A stretch of 9,905 bases of DNA from the NCBI GenBank assembly GCA_946538445.1, contig CAMNGO010000061.1, positions 1 through 9,905 of the forward strand, read 5' to 3'. Positions 1-6,831 of this stretch are shown piece by piece; positions within the stretch are counted from its first letter, which is position 1, and each line of letters begins with the position of its first letter. The stretch is from an uncultured Lachnospiraceae bacterium (lineage in GTDB: Bacteria > Bacillota > Clostridia > Lachnospirales > Lachnospiraceae). Both the position numbers and the translations under genes were made by a program. A model generated the notes under the pieces. That model did not search any database. It was not told the DNA's origin and worked only from the letters and a program-made list of their open reading frames with translations.

Positions 1-8
1 GATTTTAA

Positions 9-1934
9 TTATAGATTTTTTACAAACAATGCGCGGATAGCATTCAGGATAGCGATGATCATAACGCCTACGTCAGCAAGGATAGCGAGCCACATGCTGG
101 CAATACCCACAGCACCCAGGGCAAGACAGATCAGCTTCACGCCGATGGCAAACCAGATATTCTGTTTTACGATACGCAGACATTTTCTGGAAATCTTGAT
201 TGCCTTGGAGATCTTCAATGGATCATCGTCCATAAGAACTACGTCAGCTGCCTCGATGGCGGCATCAGACCCCATGGCTCCCATGGCGATACCGATATCG
301 GCACGGGATAATACAGGAGCATCATTGATTCCGTCACCCACAAAGGCAAGTTTATCATTTTCATTCTTGGTAAGAATAATCTCTTCTACCTTGTTTACCT
401 TATCTGCAGGAAGAAGTTCACTATATACTTCGTCAATGCCAAGTTCCGTTGCCACTGCATCAGCCACAGGTTTGGCATCTCCGGTCAGCATGATCGTCTT
501 CTTTACTCCGGCTTTCTTCAGCTCGGAGATTGCTTCCTTGGAATGCTCCTTAATGGCGTCAGATATGACGATATGACCTGCATAGGCTCCATCGATGGCC
601 ATATGGATGATAGTTCCCACATGGTGGCAGTGAATGGCAGTCAGACCCATCCTGGTCATGAGTTTATCATTACCTGCAGCTACTTCGTGTCCATCCACAA
701 CTGCCGTGATACCATGGCCGCTGATTTCCTGGATATCAGTTACACGACTGCGGTCCAGAGGCTGGCCATAGGCAGTCAGGATACTCTTGGCAATCGGATG
801 GGAGGAAGCACTCTCTGTATAAGCGGCATATTCCAGCAACTTCATCTGGTCGATCTCGTTATGATGAACCGCATTTACTTCGAAGACACCTCTTGTCAAT
901 GTACCTGTCTTATCAAATACAACATATTTGGCCTGAGAAAGGGTCTCAAGATAGTTGGATCCTTTCACCAGGACACCCTGGTTGCTGGCTCCGCCGATAC
1001 CGGCAAAGAAGGAAAGCGGGATACTGATAACCAGCGCACAAGGACAGCTGATTACCAGGAAGGTAAGTGCCCTGTATACCCAGCTCAGCCACATGTCAAC
1101 CACAGTACCCTCGTAACCCAGATGTCCGATCAGGATAACGATAGGAGGAAGTATGGCAAGAGCAAGAGCACCGGCACAGACTGCCGGAGTATATACCTTG
1201 GCAAATTTGCTGATAAAATCTTCTGATTTTGATTTTCTGGAACTTGCGTTTTCCACAAGATCCAGGATCTTGGATACGGTGGATTCCCCGAACTCTGTGG
1301 TGGTCTTAACTTTCAGAACACCGGACAAGTTGATGCAGCCGGACTGGACATCATCTCCGGGGTTGATTTCACGAGGAAGACTCTCACCGGTAAGAGCGGA
1401 GGTGTTCAAACTGGAAGTACCTTCCACAACCACGCCGTCAATAGGAACTTTCTCACCTGGCTGCACGACGATGATGGAACCGATCTCTACTTCATCGGGA
1501 TCCACCTGCTCCAGTTGTCCGTCCACTTCGATGTTTGCATAATCCGGACGGATATCCATCAGTTCACTGATATTGCCACGGCTCTTTCCAACTGCATAGC
1601 TCTGGAACCACTCACCGATCTGATAGAATAACATAACTGCAACAGCTTCTGTGAAATCTCCTGTTTTTTCAATTACTGCGATGAGAAATGCGCCGACTGT
1701 AGCCACAGCCATCAGAAAACTCTCATCAAATATCTGCCCGTTACGAATTCCCTTCCAGGCTTTTCTCAATATATCATGTCCAATGATGAGATAAGGAACA
1801 AGGTATAAAACGAACAGAATCAATACTTTCTGCATATCATTTCCCGGGATAAATCTGCGAAGAAGTTCCAGGGCGATAAGAAGTACCGCTGTCACCAGAA
1901 TACGGATCAGCATCTTTTTCTGTTTTTTATTCAT
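9..1934 (-). CDS. cadA: P1B-2 type Zn2+/Cd2+/Pb2+-exporting P-type ATPase without an N-terminal HMA domain
   Basis: Integral membrane ATPase that should pump Zn, Cd or Pb ions out of the cytoplasm. Counted from the ATG at 1934 (641 residues), the actuator motif TGES lies at 182-185, the transmembrane metal site CPC at 297-299 in the form CPC-x4-SxP, the phosphorylation motif DKTGTLT starts at D341, the SSHP motif ends at 380 and the hinge motif GDGINDAP is at 533-540. The last two membrane helices show N592-x7-K600, S613 and D621-x-G623-x7-N631. Together with CPC-x4-SxP this is the published P1B-2 signature for Zn/Cd/Pb pumps rather than copper pumps. The N terminus goes almost straight into membrane helices, with no CxxC HMA domain or His-rich stretch; the small HMA protein encoded just upstream probably supplies that function. 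A longer TTG start at 1970 exists but has no ribosome binding site; the ATG has GGAG 12 bases upstream, a rather long spacing. Family and ion class are strong; the exact ion preference is inferred. Confidence 0.95.
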   Translation of the reverse strand: MNKKQKKMLIRILVTAVLLIALELLRRFIPGNDMQKVLILFVLYLVPYLIIGHDILRKAWKGIRNGQIFDESFLMAVATVGAFLIAVIEKTGDFTEAVAVMLFYQIGEWFQSYAVGKSRGNISELMDIRPDYANIEVDGQLEQVDPDEVEIGSIIVVQPGEKVPIDGVVVEGTSSLNTSALTGESLPREINPGDDVQSGCINLSGVLKVKTTTEFGESTVSKILDLVENASSRKSKSEDFISKFAKVYTPAVCAGALALAILPPIVILIGHLGYEGTVVDMWLSWVYRALTFLVISCPCALVISIPLSFFAGIGGASNQGVLVKGSNYLETLSQAKYVVFDKTGTLTRGVFEVNAVHHNEIDQMKLLEYAAYTESASSHPIAKSILTAYGQPLDRSRVTDIQEISGHGITAVVDGHEVAAGNDKLMTRMGLTAIHCHHVGTIIHMAIDGAYAGHIVISDAIKEHSKEAISELKKAGVKKTIMLTGDAKPVADAVATELGIDEVYSELLPADKVNKVEEIILTKNENDKLAFVGDGINDAPVLSRADIGIAMGAMGSDAAIEAADVVLMDDDPLKISKAIKISRKCLRIVKQNIWFAIGVKLICLALGAVGIASMWLAILADVGVMIIAILNAIRALFVKNL

Positions 1935-1978
1935 AATATCATCAATCTCCAATTCATGGTTTATTGTCAAATTGAAAA

Positions 1979-2101
1979 TGCCGTATACCGGCCAATAATC
2001 AGCAGGATCGATTTTCTATCTGTGTGGAAGGAGATTCCAAATCATTATTTAAGGAGAAAGTAAATCTTCATCTATCCTCTGTCTGGTAGCGGTATACGGC
2101 A
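1979..2101. repeat. 123-bp imperfect inverted repeat between the HMA gene and the ATPase gene
   Basis: The outer arms are a perfect 12-bp inverted repeat, TGCCGTATACCG at 1979-1990 and its complement at 2090-2101. Further in, CAGCAGGAT (2000-2008) can pair with ATCCTCTG (2074-2081) with one bulged base, and GATTT (2010-2014) with AAATC (2062-2066). The whole could fold as a long interrupted hairpin in the transcript between the two metal genes, or be a small non-coding mobile element (MITE-like). TGTCAA occurs just outside on both sides (1965-1970 and 2111-2116), but no clean target duplication abuts the arms. The minus-strand 3' arm is followed by ATTTTC, a poor U-tract, so I do not call a terminator. 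The pairing is seen directly; the role is unknown. Confidence 0.6.
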
Positions 2102-2116
2102 ATCTGGATCTGTCAA

Positions 2117-2338
2117 TTATTTAAGAAATACTTCACAGTCCGGTTCTACTTTCTTGCAGGCTTTTACTACTTCCGGCATAACGGCCTTAGGATCAGCACC
2201 TTCTTCAAAGTTCACGATCATCTTTAATGTCATGAAGTTTACGGTACAGTCAGCAACACCAGCTACCTTCTTGGTTGCATCTTCCATAAGGTTTGCACAG
2301 TTAGCACAGTCAACATCGATCTTGTAAGTCTTTTTCAT
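2117..2338 (-). CDS. Free-standing heavy-metal-associated (HMA) domain protein
   Basis: A 73-residue cytoplasmic protein consisting of a single HMA (ferredoxin-like) domain. The metal-binding motif is DCANCAN, with Cys11 and Cys14. The DCANCA form is typical of the N-terminal domains of Zn/Cd/Pb ATPases, whereas copper chaperones usually carry MxCxxC. Further cysteines lie at 31, 61 and 68. It is the first gene of the metal-export unit and lies directly upstream of an ATPase that lacks this domain, so it probably acts as that pump's detached metal-binding or regulatory domain, or as a small metal chaperone. The ATG has GAGG seven bases upstream. Transcription should start near 2440 from the consensus promoter, leaving a leader of about 100 bases. 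The separation from the pump gene is about 180 bases, unusually wide for partners in one operon. Confidence 0.9.
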   Translation of the reverse strand: MKKTYKIDVDCANCANLMEDATKKVAGVADCTVNFMTLKMIVNFEEGADPKAVMPEVVKACKKVEPDCEVFLK

Positions 2339-2391
2339 TTTAGTACCTCTTTCTTTAAAATAAATATGTTATTAGATTTATACTTTGGCAT

Positions 2392-2413
2392 CATATTATG
2401 TATTATTAATATG
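2392..2413 (-). promoter_or_regulatory. Small inverted repeat in the leader of the HMA gene
   Basis: CATATTA (2392-2398) and TAATATG (2407-2413) are perfect 7-bp inverted arms around an 8-base spacer, inside the predicted untranslated leader. The 8-bp sequence TGGCATCA is repeated directly around it (2386-2393 and 2412-2419). It is an A/T-rich weak stem with no recognised riboswitch core; it may be chance in such AT-rich DNA. Confidence 0.25.
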
Positions 2414-2417
2414 GCAT

Positions 2418-2439
2418 CAATTAAACGTTTGTTTAATTG
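2418..2439. promoter_or_regulatory. Probable operator O1, at the predicted transcription start
   Basis: A 22-bp inverted repeat with perfect 9-bp arms CAATTAAAC and GTTTAATTG around GTTT. It lies just downstream of the -10 box, covering roughly +1 to +22, a classic position for a repressor. Its layout and arm sequence match the second site at 2480-2501. The context of a metal-efflux gene suggests an ArsR/SmtB-type metal sensor, but no such gene is in the window. In the RNA the same sequence could form a 5'-end hairpin. Confidence 0.7.
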
Positions 2440-2446
2440 TGATTTT

Positions 2447-2475
2447 ATTATAGTATAAATATTTTATCTTGTCAA
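2447..2475 (-). promoter_or_regulatory. Consensus sigma-A (sigma-70-type) promoter of the metal-export unit
   Basis: On the minus strand there is a perfect -35 box TTGACA (2475-2470), a 17-bp A/T-rich spacer and a perfect -10 box TATAAT (2452-2447). The start point is predicted near 2440. A promoter this strong needs tight control, which fits the two inverted repeats that flank it. It drives the HMA gene at 2338 and presumably the ATPase gene behind it. Confidence 0.88.
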
Positions 2476-2479
2476 TAGA

Positions 2480-2501
2480 CGATTAAACATTATTTTAATC
2501 G
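2480..2501. promoter_or_regulatory. Probable operator O2, upstream of the -35 box and overlapping a stop codon
   Basis: A 22-bp inverted repeat, CGATTAAAC-ATTA-TTTTAATCG, with the same length and nearly the same arms as the site at 2418-2439. The symmetrical pairing extends by one base on each side over 2479-2502. Its centre is 62 bp from that of O1, about six helical turns. It includes the stop codon (2495-2497) and last sense codon of the hydrolase gene upstream. It could instead act as a weak 3' hairpin for that gene, but the stem is A/T-rich and no T-run follows on the minus strand. Confidence 0.6.
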
Positions 2502-3607
2502 TTTCCTATTAACTCATCCACAGGAACAATTTTCGATACACTTAAGGCCGGTGCTGTCACGCTGGACTCATGAAGTTCATCCAGGTTATCAACCACAGCA
2601 CCTTCGTGATCGTGATGATGGTGAACATGGTTTTCCACGCACTCCGCATAATGCCCGTAAGCAATCAGCGGTGTGTCTTTGGGTACGGAATAAGAGACCG
2701 TCTGATACAGAATAATGCTTGCCTCTTCCAGTCTGACTTCCTCGATGGTATTCCCAAAGAAATCTTTCATCACACCAATAAGTTCTCCTGCTGCCACGAC
2801 CTGCCCGGCTCTCTTCTGAGGGAACCAGCAGCCGGTTTGTCCGGAATCGATATAATGAGCATGTGTCATGTGCTTCGGTATCTGATTCTGTCGGTCGTTT
2901 ATGAAGCGATCTGACTCCAGAGAGCCGATTACCCTCAGGATGTTCCTGACATCCTTCTGAGAAGCCATGACTTCCTCCGGACTCCACAGACCATAACATC
3001 CTCTCTCCAAAAGAACAGACGGTATGCCCAGTACACCTGCCCGATTGTATGCTCCCCCCTGTTTACTCTTTGAGATTACATAGTAAGGAACATCCGCAGC
3101 TTTGGCCATTTCTACAGCCTTGTCCGTCGTCTCCTGGCTTCCGTTTCCTACGCAGTAGATAAAAGGAGACAGATCTTCGAACCAATCTCCGTTATGGACA
3201 TCAATGTAGTAATCAATCCGAGAGAAAAGTTCTTTTTCCATAAAGTAGGCCAGTTTATCCGTGTAGGTCCCGTCAGGATTACCCGGGAATACCCGGTTCA
3301 GGTTCTTACCGTCGGCAGCGGAAAGACTGACAGTACGTTCTTTGAATCCATTTACATTAACCAGGTGGATCATGATAAGGATGCCTTTTATATCAGAAGG
3401 TTCCAGCATTTTTCCAAGGCCGGTAACGCATTCTATGCCTACATACTCGGCATTATGAATTCCCCCGTCCACCAGAACGGTAGGTCCATCCTCCTGCCCA
3501 TAGATCAATGTACAGGGAAGTTTATCCTCCTCCGTGAAAGGCAAGTCCAGATAGCCCTGGATTTTCTGTCCTTTTTCCACTGTAAGATTACATAATGTAA
3601 AACTCAT
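2495..3607 (-). CDS. M14-family zinc hydrolase (aspartoacylase/succinylglutamate desuccinylase type) with His-rich C-terminal tail
   Basis: A 370-residue cytoplasmic protein without a signal peptide. The zinc-binding motif HNAE gives H51 and E54, and the third ligand is H138 in DVHNGD. The substrate-binding segment DGKNLNR runs over 99-105, and E201 in LLERG fits the catalytic glutamate. The C-terminal part to about residue 318 is the usual beta-rich domain of this group, ending in IAYG. Beyond that point its neighbour (3644-4606) stops, but this protein continues for about 50 residues, including a run of five His and one Asp within 327-334 and then an acidic stretch. Members of the family remove acyl groups from N-acyl amino acids or cut peptide-type bonds; the substrate here cannot be deduced. 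The ATG has GAGG five bases upstream. It is the last gene of the importer-linked set, and its 3' end runs into the operator of the metal-export promoter. Confidence 0.88.
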   Translation of the reverse strand: MSFTLCNLTVEKGQKIQGYLDLPFTEEDKLPCTLIYGQEDGPTVLVDGGIHNAEYVGIECVTGLGKMLEPSDIKGILIMIHLVNVNGFKERTVSLSAADGKNLNRVFPGNPDGTYTDKLAYFMEKELFSRIDYYIDVHNGDWFEDLSPFIYCVGNGSQETTDKAVEMAKAADVPYYVISKSKQGGAYNRAGVLGIPSVLLERGCYGLWSPEEVMASQKDVRNILRVIGSLESDRFINDRQNQIPKHMTHAHYIDSGQTGCWFPQKRAGQVVAAGELIGVMKDFFGNTIEEVRLEEASIILYQTVSYSVPKDTPLIAYGHYAECVENHVHHHHDHEGAVVDNLDELHESSVTAPALSVSKIVPVDELIGND

Positions 3608-3643
3608 ATTATCCTCTTTTCTGTTTCATGCAATCCGTTTATC

Positions 3644-4606
3644 TTACCTTCCGTAAGCTATAACAGGATCACCTTTTTTTATGGCCAAGGTAGCGACTAC
3701 CATTAGAACCTCCGCATCAAATTCTGCGAAATACTCTATAAGAACATTTCCGAACAGATCTTTGATGTATCCGATCTTCTGTCCTTTTTTGACTTTGTCA
3801 TCCCGTCCTACCAATGGGTACCAGCGTCCACTGTAATCCGCATCCAGGTAGACACCTTCCGTTATCCTTTTCGCTCTTTGATCTTCTGATGGAAGAATGG
3901 GATCTCCGGGATAAACCTTAAGGAATTTAAGAACATTGAGAATGTTTTCCTTGTAGTCTTCCACCTCGTCCACTGACCACTTGGTACACTCTCCAAGTTC
4001 CAGTTCCAGGGAAGGAACTCCCATGATGCCGGAATATGTATAAGCATGGTTGGTCGCCTGGGAACGGATCATATATTTGGCATGAATAACATATTTTGCC
4101 GCTTCCTCGGAAATCCTCAGAGCATCTTCATCTTCACTGATACCGGGATAATAAACATAGGAAGGCTGAGTTTCCGGGATATCGCCACCGTGGGTATCGA
4201 TGTGGAAATCCACTTTTTTTATGAATTCCTCTGCCAGAACCCAGGCCATCTTATCACCGGTAGTCCCATTTGGATCCGGAGGAAAGAGACGGTTCAGATT
4301 TTTCCCATCGGAAGGAACTATATAAGGACGACGGTTGATAAAAGCATCAACATTCACCGGATTGATGATTACAATCTGTCCGCTTATCTCCCCGGGATTC
4401 AGGCTCTCAGCCAGCTGGAAGACAGCTTCAATGGATGGATACTCACAGCCATGAATAGCTGAAGTGATCAGGACTGTCTTACCTTCCTTCTCGCCGTTGA
4501 TAACCGTAACCGGGAATTTTACATCTGTTCCGGGTACCGCTGTCCATCCTGTATTTTTCATTCCCTGTTCTGCAGAGATTCCTCCAAAGGCTACTGTTTC
4601 TTTCAA
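3644..4606 (-). CDS. M14-family zinc hydrolase (aspartoacylase/succinylglutamate desuccinylase type), tandem paralogue
   Basis: A 320-residue cytoplasmic hydrolase, paralogous over its whole length to the next gene in the set (2495-3607). The zinc ligands are H52 and E55 (HGCE) and H139 (DTHGGD). The substrate-binding DGKNLNR segment lies at 100-106 and the likely catalytic residue is E203 in ELELGE. The C-terminal beta domain includes KDLFGN (282-287) and the protein ends at IAYGR, with no His-rich tail. The start codon is TTG at 4606, supported by a perfect AGGAGG seven bases upstream. It follows the lipoprotein gene by 28 bases. Its place behind a peptide-type importer suggests that it processes an imported compound, for example an N-acyl amino acid or a small peptide. 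A murein-peptide amidase such as MpaA is a related M14 alternative. Fold and catalysis are well supported; the substrate is unknown. Confidence 0.88.
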   Translation of the reverse strand: MKETVAFGGISAEQGMKNTGWTAVPGTDVKFPVTVINGEKEGKTVLITSAIHGCEYPSIEAVFQLAESLNPGEISGQIVIINPVNVDAFINRRPYIVPSDGKNLNRLFPPDPNGTTGDKMAWVLAEEFIKKVDFHIDTHGGDIPETQPSYVYYPGISEDEDALRISEEAAKYVIHAKYMIRSQATNHAYTYSGIMGVPSLELELGECTKWSVDEVEDYKENILNVLKFLKVYPGDPILPSEDQRAKRITEGVYLDADYSGRWYPLVGRDDKVKKGQKIGYIKDLFGNVLIEYFAEFDAEVLMVVATLAIKKGDPVIAYGR

Positions 4607-4613
4607 TAATTCT

Positions 4614-4619
4614 CCTCCT
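4614..4619 (-). promoter_or_regulatory. Ribosome binding site that fixes a TTG start
   Basis: A perfect AGGAGG on the minus strand lies seven bases before the TTG at 4606, with no competing ATG nearby. This makes the TTG the start of the 320-residue hydrolase. Confidence 0.85.
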
Positions 4620-4634
4620 TATCAGACGGATAAC

Positions 4635-5846
4635 CTACTGCCCTCTTCTTTTCAGAGCATCCTCATATCCATAAGCAGAGATAAGGTCCTTCAGATCCTG
4701 CAGGGTCGCATCAGGATTGAAAACTTTACATACTTTGCCAAGATCATCATAATTGTATGCGTTCTTTACCACACTGTTGGCCAGGGCATATTTCTCGATA
4801 TAATCATCCAGGTCAGCAGAATACCAGAATCCCTGGGTGATCCGGAAAGCTTTTCCATTATCACGGAAGTCTTCCGCATAACCTGTCACCGCATTATACA
4901 TAGCTGCAAAAGAAGGTCCTATGATAGAAGAATACTTCCCTGCAACATAGCATAATTCTCCCCTGTTAAAAAGCTGAAGATTGGTGGTGCTGTAGCAATC
5001 TACAACCCCCAGATGAGCACTCTTCAGCTCATCCGCCATCTTTGCGATGGGAAGAACAGACAGTACTGCACCATATTGATCTTTCTCATATTCTTTCCTG
5101 GCTGTTTCATAGAATTCATCCCGGGAAATGTAGCCGGGAGTCACACATACATTGAGATTTCCGGCCAAGAGATGAACCGGTTCCTGAGATAGGGCGATCG
5201 TCTCTGAAGGCTGATCAAAGGTCACACCATAGTCCTCCTGAAGCCTGTCCAGAATACCTATTGTTCTCTGGAGGTGCATCTCGTTACCGATACCGGCACC
5301 TCCGCTTAAGATAAAGTAATCGTCACTATACTGCTCTGCAGTAAAGTAGGAGGCCATATCATACCCTGCATTATATTCCAGATCCTTTCCGGGTCCTACT
5401 GCTCCGATAAAGTAAGGATTATCCTCCACAGCAGCAAAATCCTCGTCGGAAACCGAACCGGAAGCCAACATGTAATAGACCTTATTCTGTGCACACAGTT
5501 CCACTTCTTTTTTCAGATCCTGGGATAGGAAAGAAAGGAATCCGCTGACACCTTCTGCGCATGCTTCCTTGATAAATGCCAGTTCCTGTTCTTCATCAGT
5601 TATGCTCTCAGAATAGATAAAAGTAATGCCCGGGAATACTTCTGCTATATAATCCTCCAGATAAGACCGGAAAGCCGACACTTCTTCATCGGAAAGATTG
5701 TAGACGATGACACCGATTTTATAAGCATCTGCTCCCTCCACGGTCTCTACCTCAGCTTCTCCGTTATCAGGACCTGCCTTCTGGCTGCATGCTATCAACC
5801 CGAAAGCACATAAGAATGCCAATAAAAAAGCTATAATTTTTTTCAT
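4635..5846 (-). CDS. Lipoprotein resembling a type 1 periplasmic-binding protein
   Basis: A secreted, lipid-anchored protein of 403 residues from the ATG at 5846. The N terminus is a short positive stretch, a hydrophobic core and a lipobox LIAC ending at Cys20, followed by a flexible acidic linker to about residue 40. The mature part begins with YKIGVIVYN and alternates strand-like and helix-like segments, as in type 1 (ribose/LacI-like) periplasmic-binding proteins. I infer that fold from the pattern and cannot name the family with confidence. It sits 25 bases behind the ABC ATPase gene and 28 bases before the first hydrolase, so it is probably co-transcribed with them. Importers of the Dpp/Opp class normally use a different binding protein (SBP_bac_5), and one is already present at the right edge. 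This lipoprotein may be an auxiliary sensor or a second receptor. An upstream ATG at 5858 lacks a ribosome binding site; the chosen ATG has GGGGA about five bases upstream. Confidence 0.8.
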   Translation of the reverse strand: MKKIIAFLLAFLCAFGLIACSQKAGPDNGEAEVETVEGADAYKIGVIVYNLSDEEVSAFRSYLEDYIAEVFPGITFIYSESITDEEQELAFIKEACAEGVSGFLSFLSQDLKKEVELCAQNKVYYMLASGSVSDEDFAAVEDNPYFIGAVGPGKDLEYNAGYDMASYFTAEQYSDDYFILSGGAGIGNEMHLQRTIGILDRLQEDYGVTFDQPSETIALSQEPVHLLAGNLNVCVTPGYISRDEFYETARKEYEKDQYGAVLSVLPIAKMADELKSAHLGVVDCYSTTNLQLFNRGELCYVAGKYSSIIGPSFAAMYNAVTGYAEDFRDNGKAFRITQGFWYSADLDDYIEKYALANSVVKNAYNYDDLGKVCKVFNPDATLQDLKDLISAYGYEDALKRRGQ

Positions 5847-5871
5847 ATTATTCCCCATTTATTAAAATAGA

Positions 5872-6831
5872 CTATGCAAACATGTGACAAGCCACCTGAT
5901 GTCCCTCTTCCAGATCCACCAGTTTCGGATGCTCTTTCCTGCATCTATCACTACAATGATCGCAACGGTCCTGGAAAGGACATCCCGGGGGAACATCCAA
6001 AGGGCTAGGTGCTTCACTCTCTATACTTTCGATTTTTTTGGAGAAATCCATATTCAGATCGAAGATCGCACCAAGCAGGGCTTTTGTATAGGGATGTTTG
6101 GCATATTTTTCAATCTGATCACCCGGCATCACCTCAACGATATTTCCAAGATACATTACAGCAATCTGATGAGCGAATGACTGGATTAAGCCAAGGTCAT
6201 GGCAGATGAAACCAATTGAGATATTCTTCTCCTTCTGAAGATTAACGATCAGTTCGATAATTGTCTTCTGTACAGATACATCCAGTGCAGATGTAGCCTC
6301 ATCCATCACGATGATTTCCGGTTCCAGAGCGATTGCTCTAGCGATAGCCACACGCTGACGCTGACCGCCACTCATATTATGAGGGTATCTGTCCGAAAAA
6401 TCCTCCGGAAGATCTACCATTTTAAGAAATTTTCTGGCAGTGGCATCCTTCTCAGAAGGTTTAATTTTATTAAAATTAAGTAAGGGTTCACAAATGATAT
6501 CCCTGATCTTCATCTTTGGGTTAAAGGAACCGGAAGGATCCTGGAAAACCATCTGGATATTCTGACGGTTCTGCCTTAATTCTTCTCCCTTCAGCTTTGT
6601 AATATCCTTACCCCTGTAGAAGATTTCACCCTCGGATGGTTTGTCCAGGGCAACCAGAAAACGCATAAAGGTACTTTTTCCACATCCGGATTCGCCTACT
6701 AGTCCAAGGGTTTTTCCTTTATACATTTTAAGATTCACATCATTACAAGCCAGGAGAGTGCGGTTGCCTGCAGCCGGAAATCTTCTGGTGACATGCTTTG
6801 CTTCCAGAATCATATCTTTCTCATCAAACAT
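5872..6831 (-). CDS. Dpp/Opp/Nik-type ABC importer ATPase, F subunit
   Basis: One of two nucleotide-binding subunits that power the importer at the inner face of the membrane. It has 319 residues from the ATG at 6831. Walker A GESGCGKST is at 46-54, the Q-loop glutamine at 97, the ABC signature MSGGQ at 153-157, Walker B IIVMDE at 173-178 and the switch histidine at 211. The C-terminal extension carries HPYTKALL (246-253) and a cysteine cluster at 284, 290, 293, 297 and 315. This is the oligopeptide/dipeptide transporter C-terminal domain, known in some relatives to hold an iron-sulfur cluster. The first bases overlap the 3' end of the D-subunit gene by 8, suggesting translational coupling. 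A GTG at 6840 in the same frame is rejected because it overlaps the AGGAGG site that serves the ATG. Confidence 0.94.
   Translation of the reverse strand: MFDEKDMILEAKHVTRRFPAAGNRTLLACNDVNLKMYKGKTLGLVGESGCGKSTFMRFLVALDKPSEGEIFYRGKDITKLKGEELRQNRQNIQMVFQDPSGSFNPKMKIRDIICEPLLNFNKIKPSEKDATARKFLKMVDLPEDFSDRYPHNMSGGQRQRVAIARAIALEPEIIVMDEATSALDVSVQKTIIELIVNLQKEKNISIGFICHDLGLIQSFAHQIAVMYLGNIVEVMPGDQIEKYAKHPYTKALLGAIFDLNMDFSKKIESIESEAPSPLDVPPGCPFQDRCDHCSDRCRKEHPKLVDLEEGHQVACHMFA

Noticed and set aside
55..1542. Three long plus-strand open frames opposite the ATPase gene (including 227 and 173 codons)
   Set aside because: They lie wholly antisense to a complete, motif-rich ATPase, have no domain-like composition and no convincing ribosome binding sites.
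1935..1970. TTG start at 1970 giving a 12-residue longer ATPase
   Set aside because: There is no purine-rich ribosome binding site before it; the ATG at 1934 has at least a GGAG, although at long spacing.
2094..2116. TTGACA at 2116-2111 as a second promoter for the ATPase gene
   Set aside because: No acceptable -10 box at 16-18 bases; the position falls in the inverted repeat (ACCGCT).
2480..2502. Rho-independent terminator of the hydrolase gene set
   Set aside because: The stem is A/T-rich and followed by CTATTGACA rather than a T-run; sequence and layout match the second site at 2418-2439, so an operator is more likely.
2570..4462. Plus-strand open frames opposite the two hydrolase genes
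   Set aside because: They are antisense to genes with intact zinc ligands and good starts, and show no protein-like features of their own.
5847..5858. Upstream ATG (5858) for the lipoprotein
   Set aside because: It has no ribosome binding site and would put MGNN before the normal MKK signal-peptide start.
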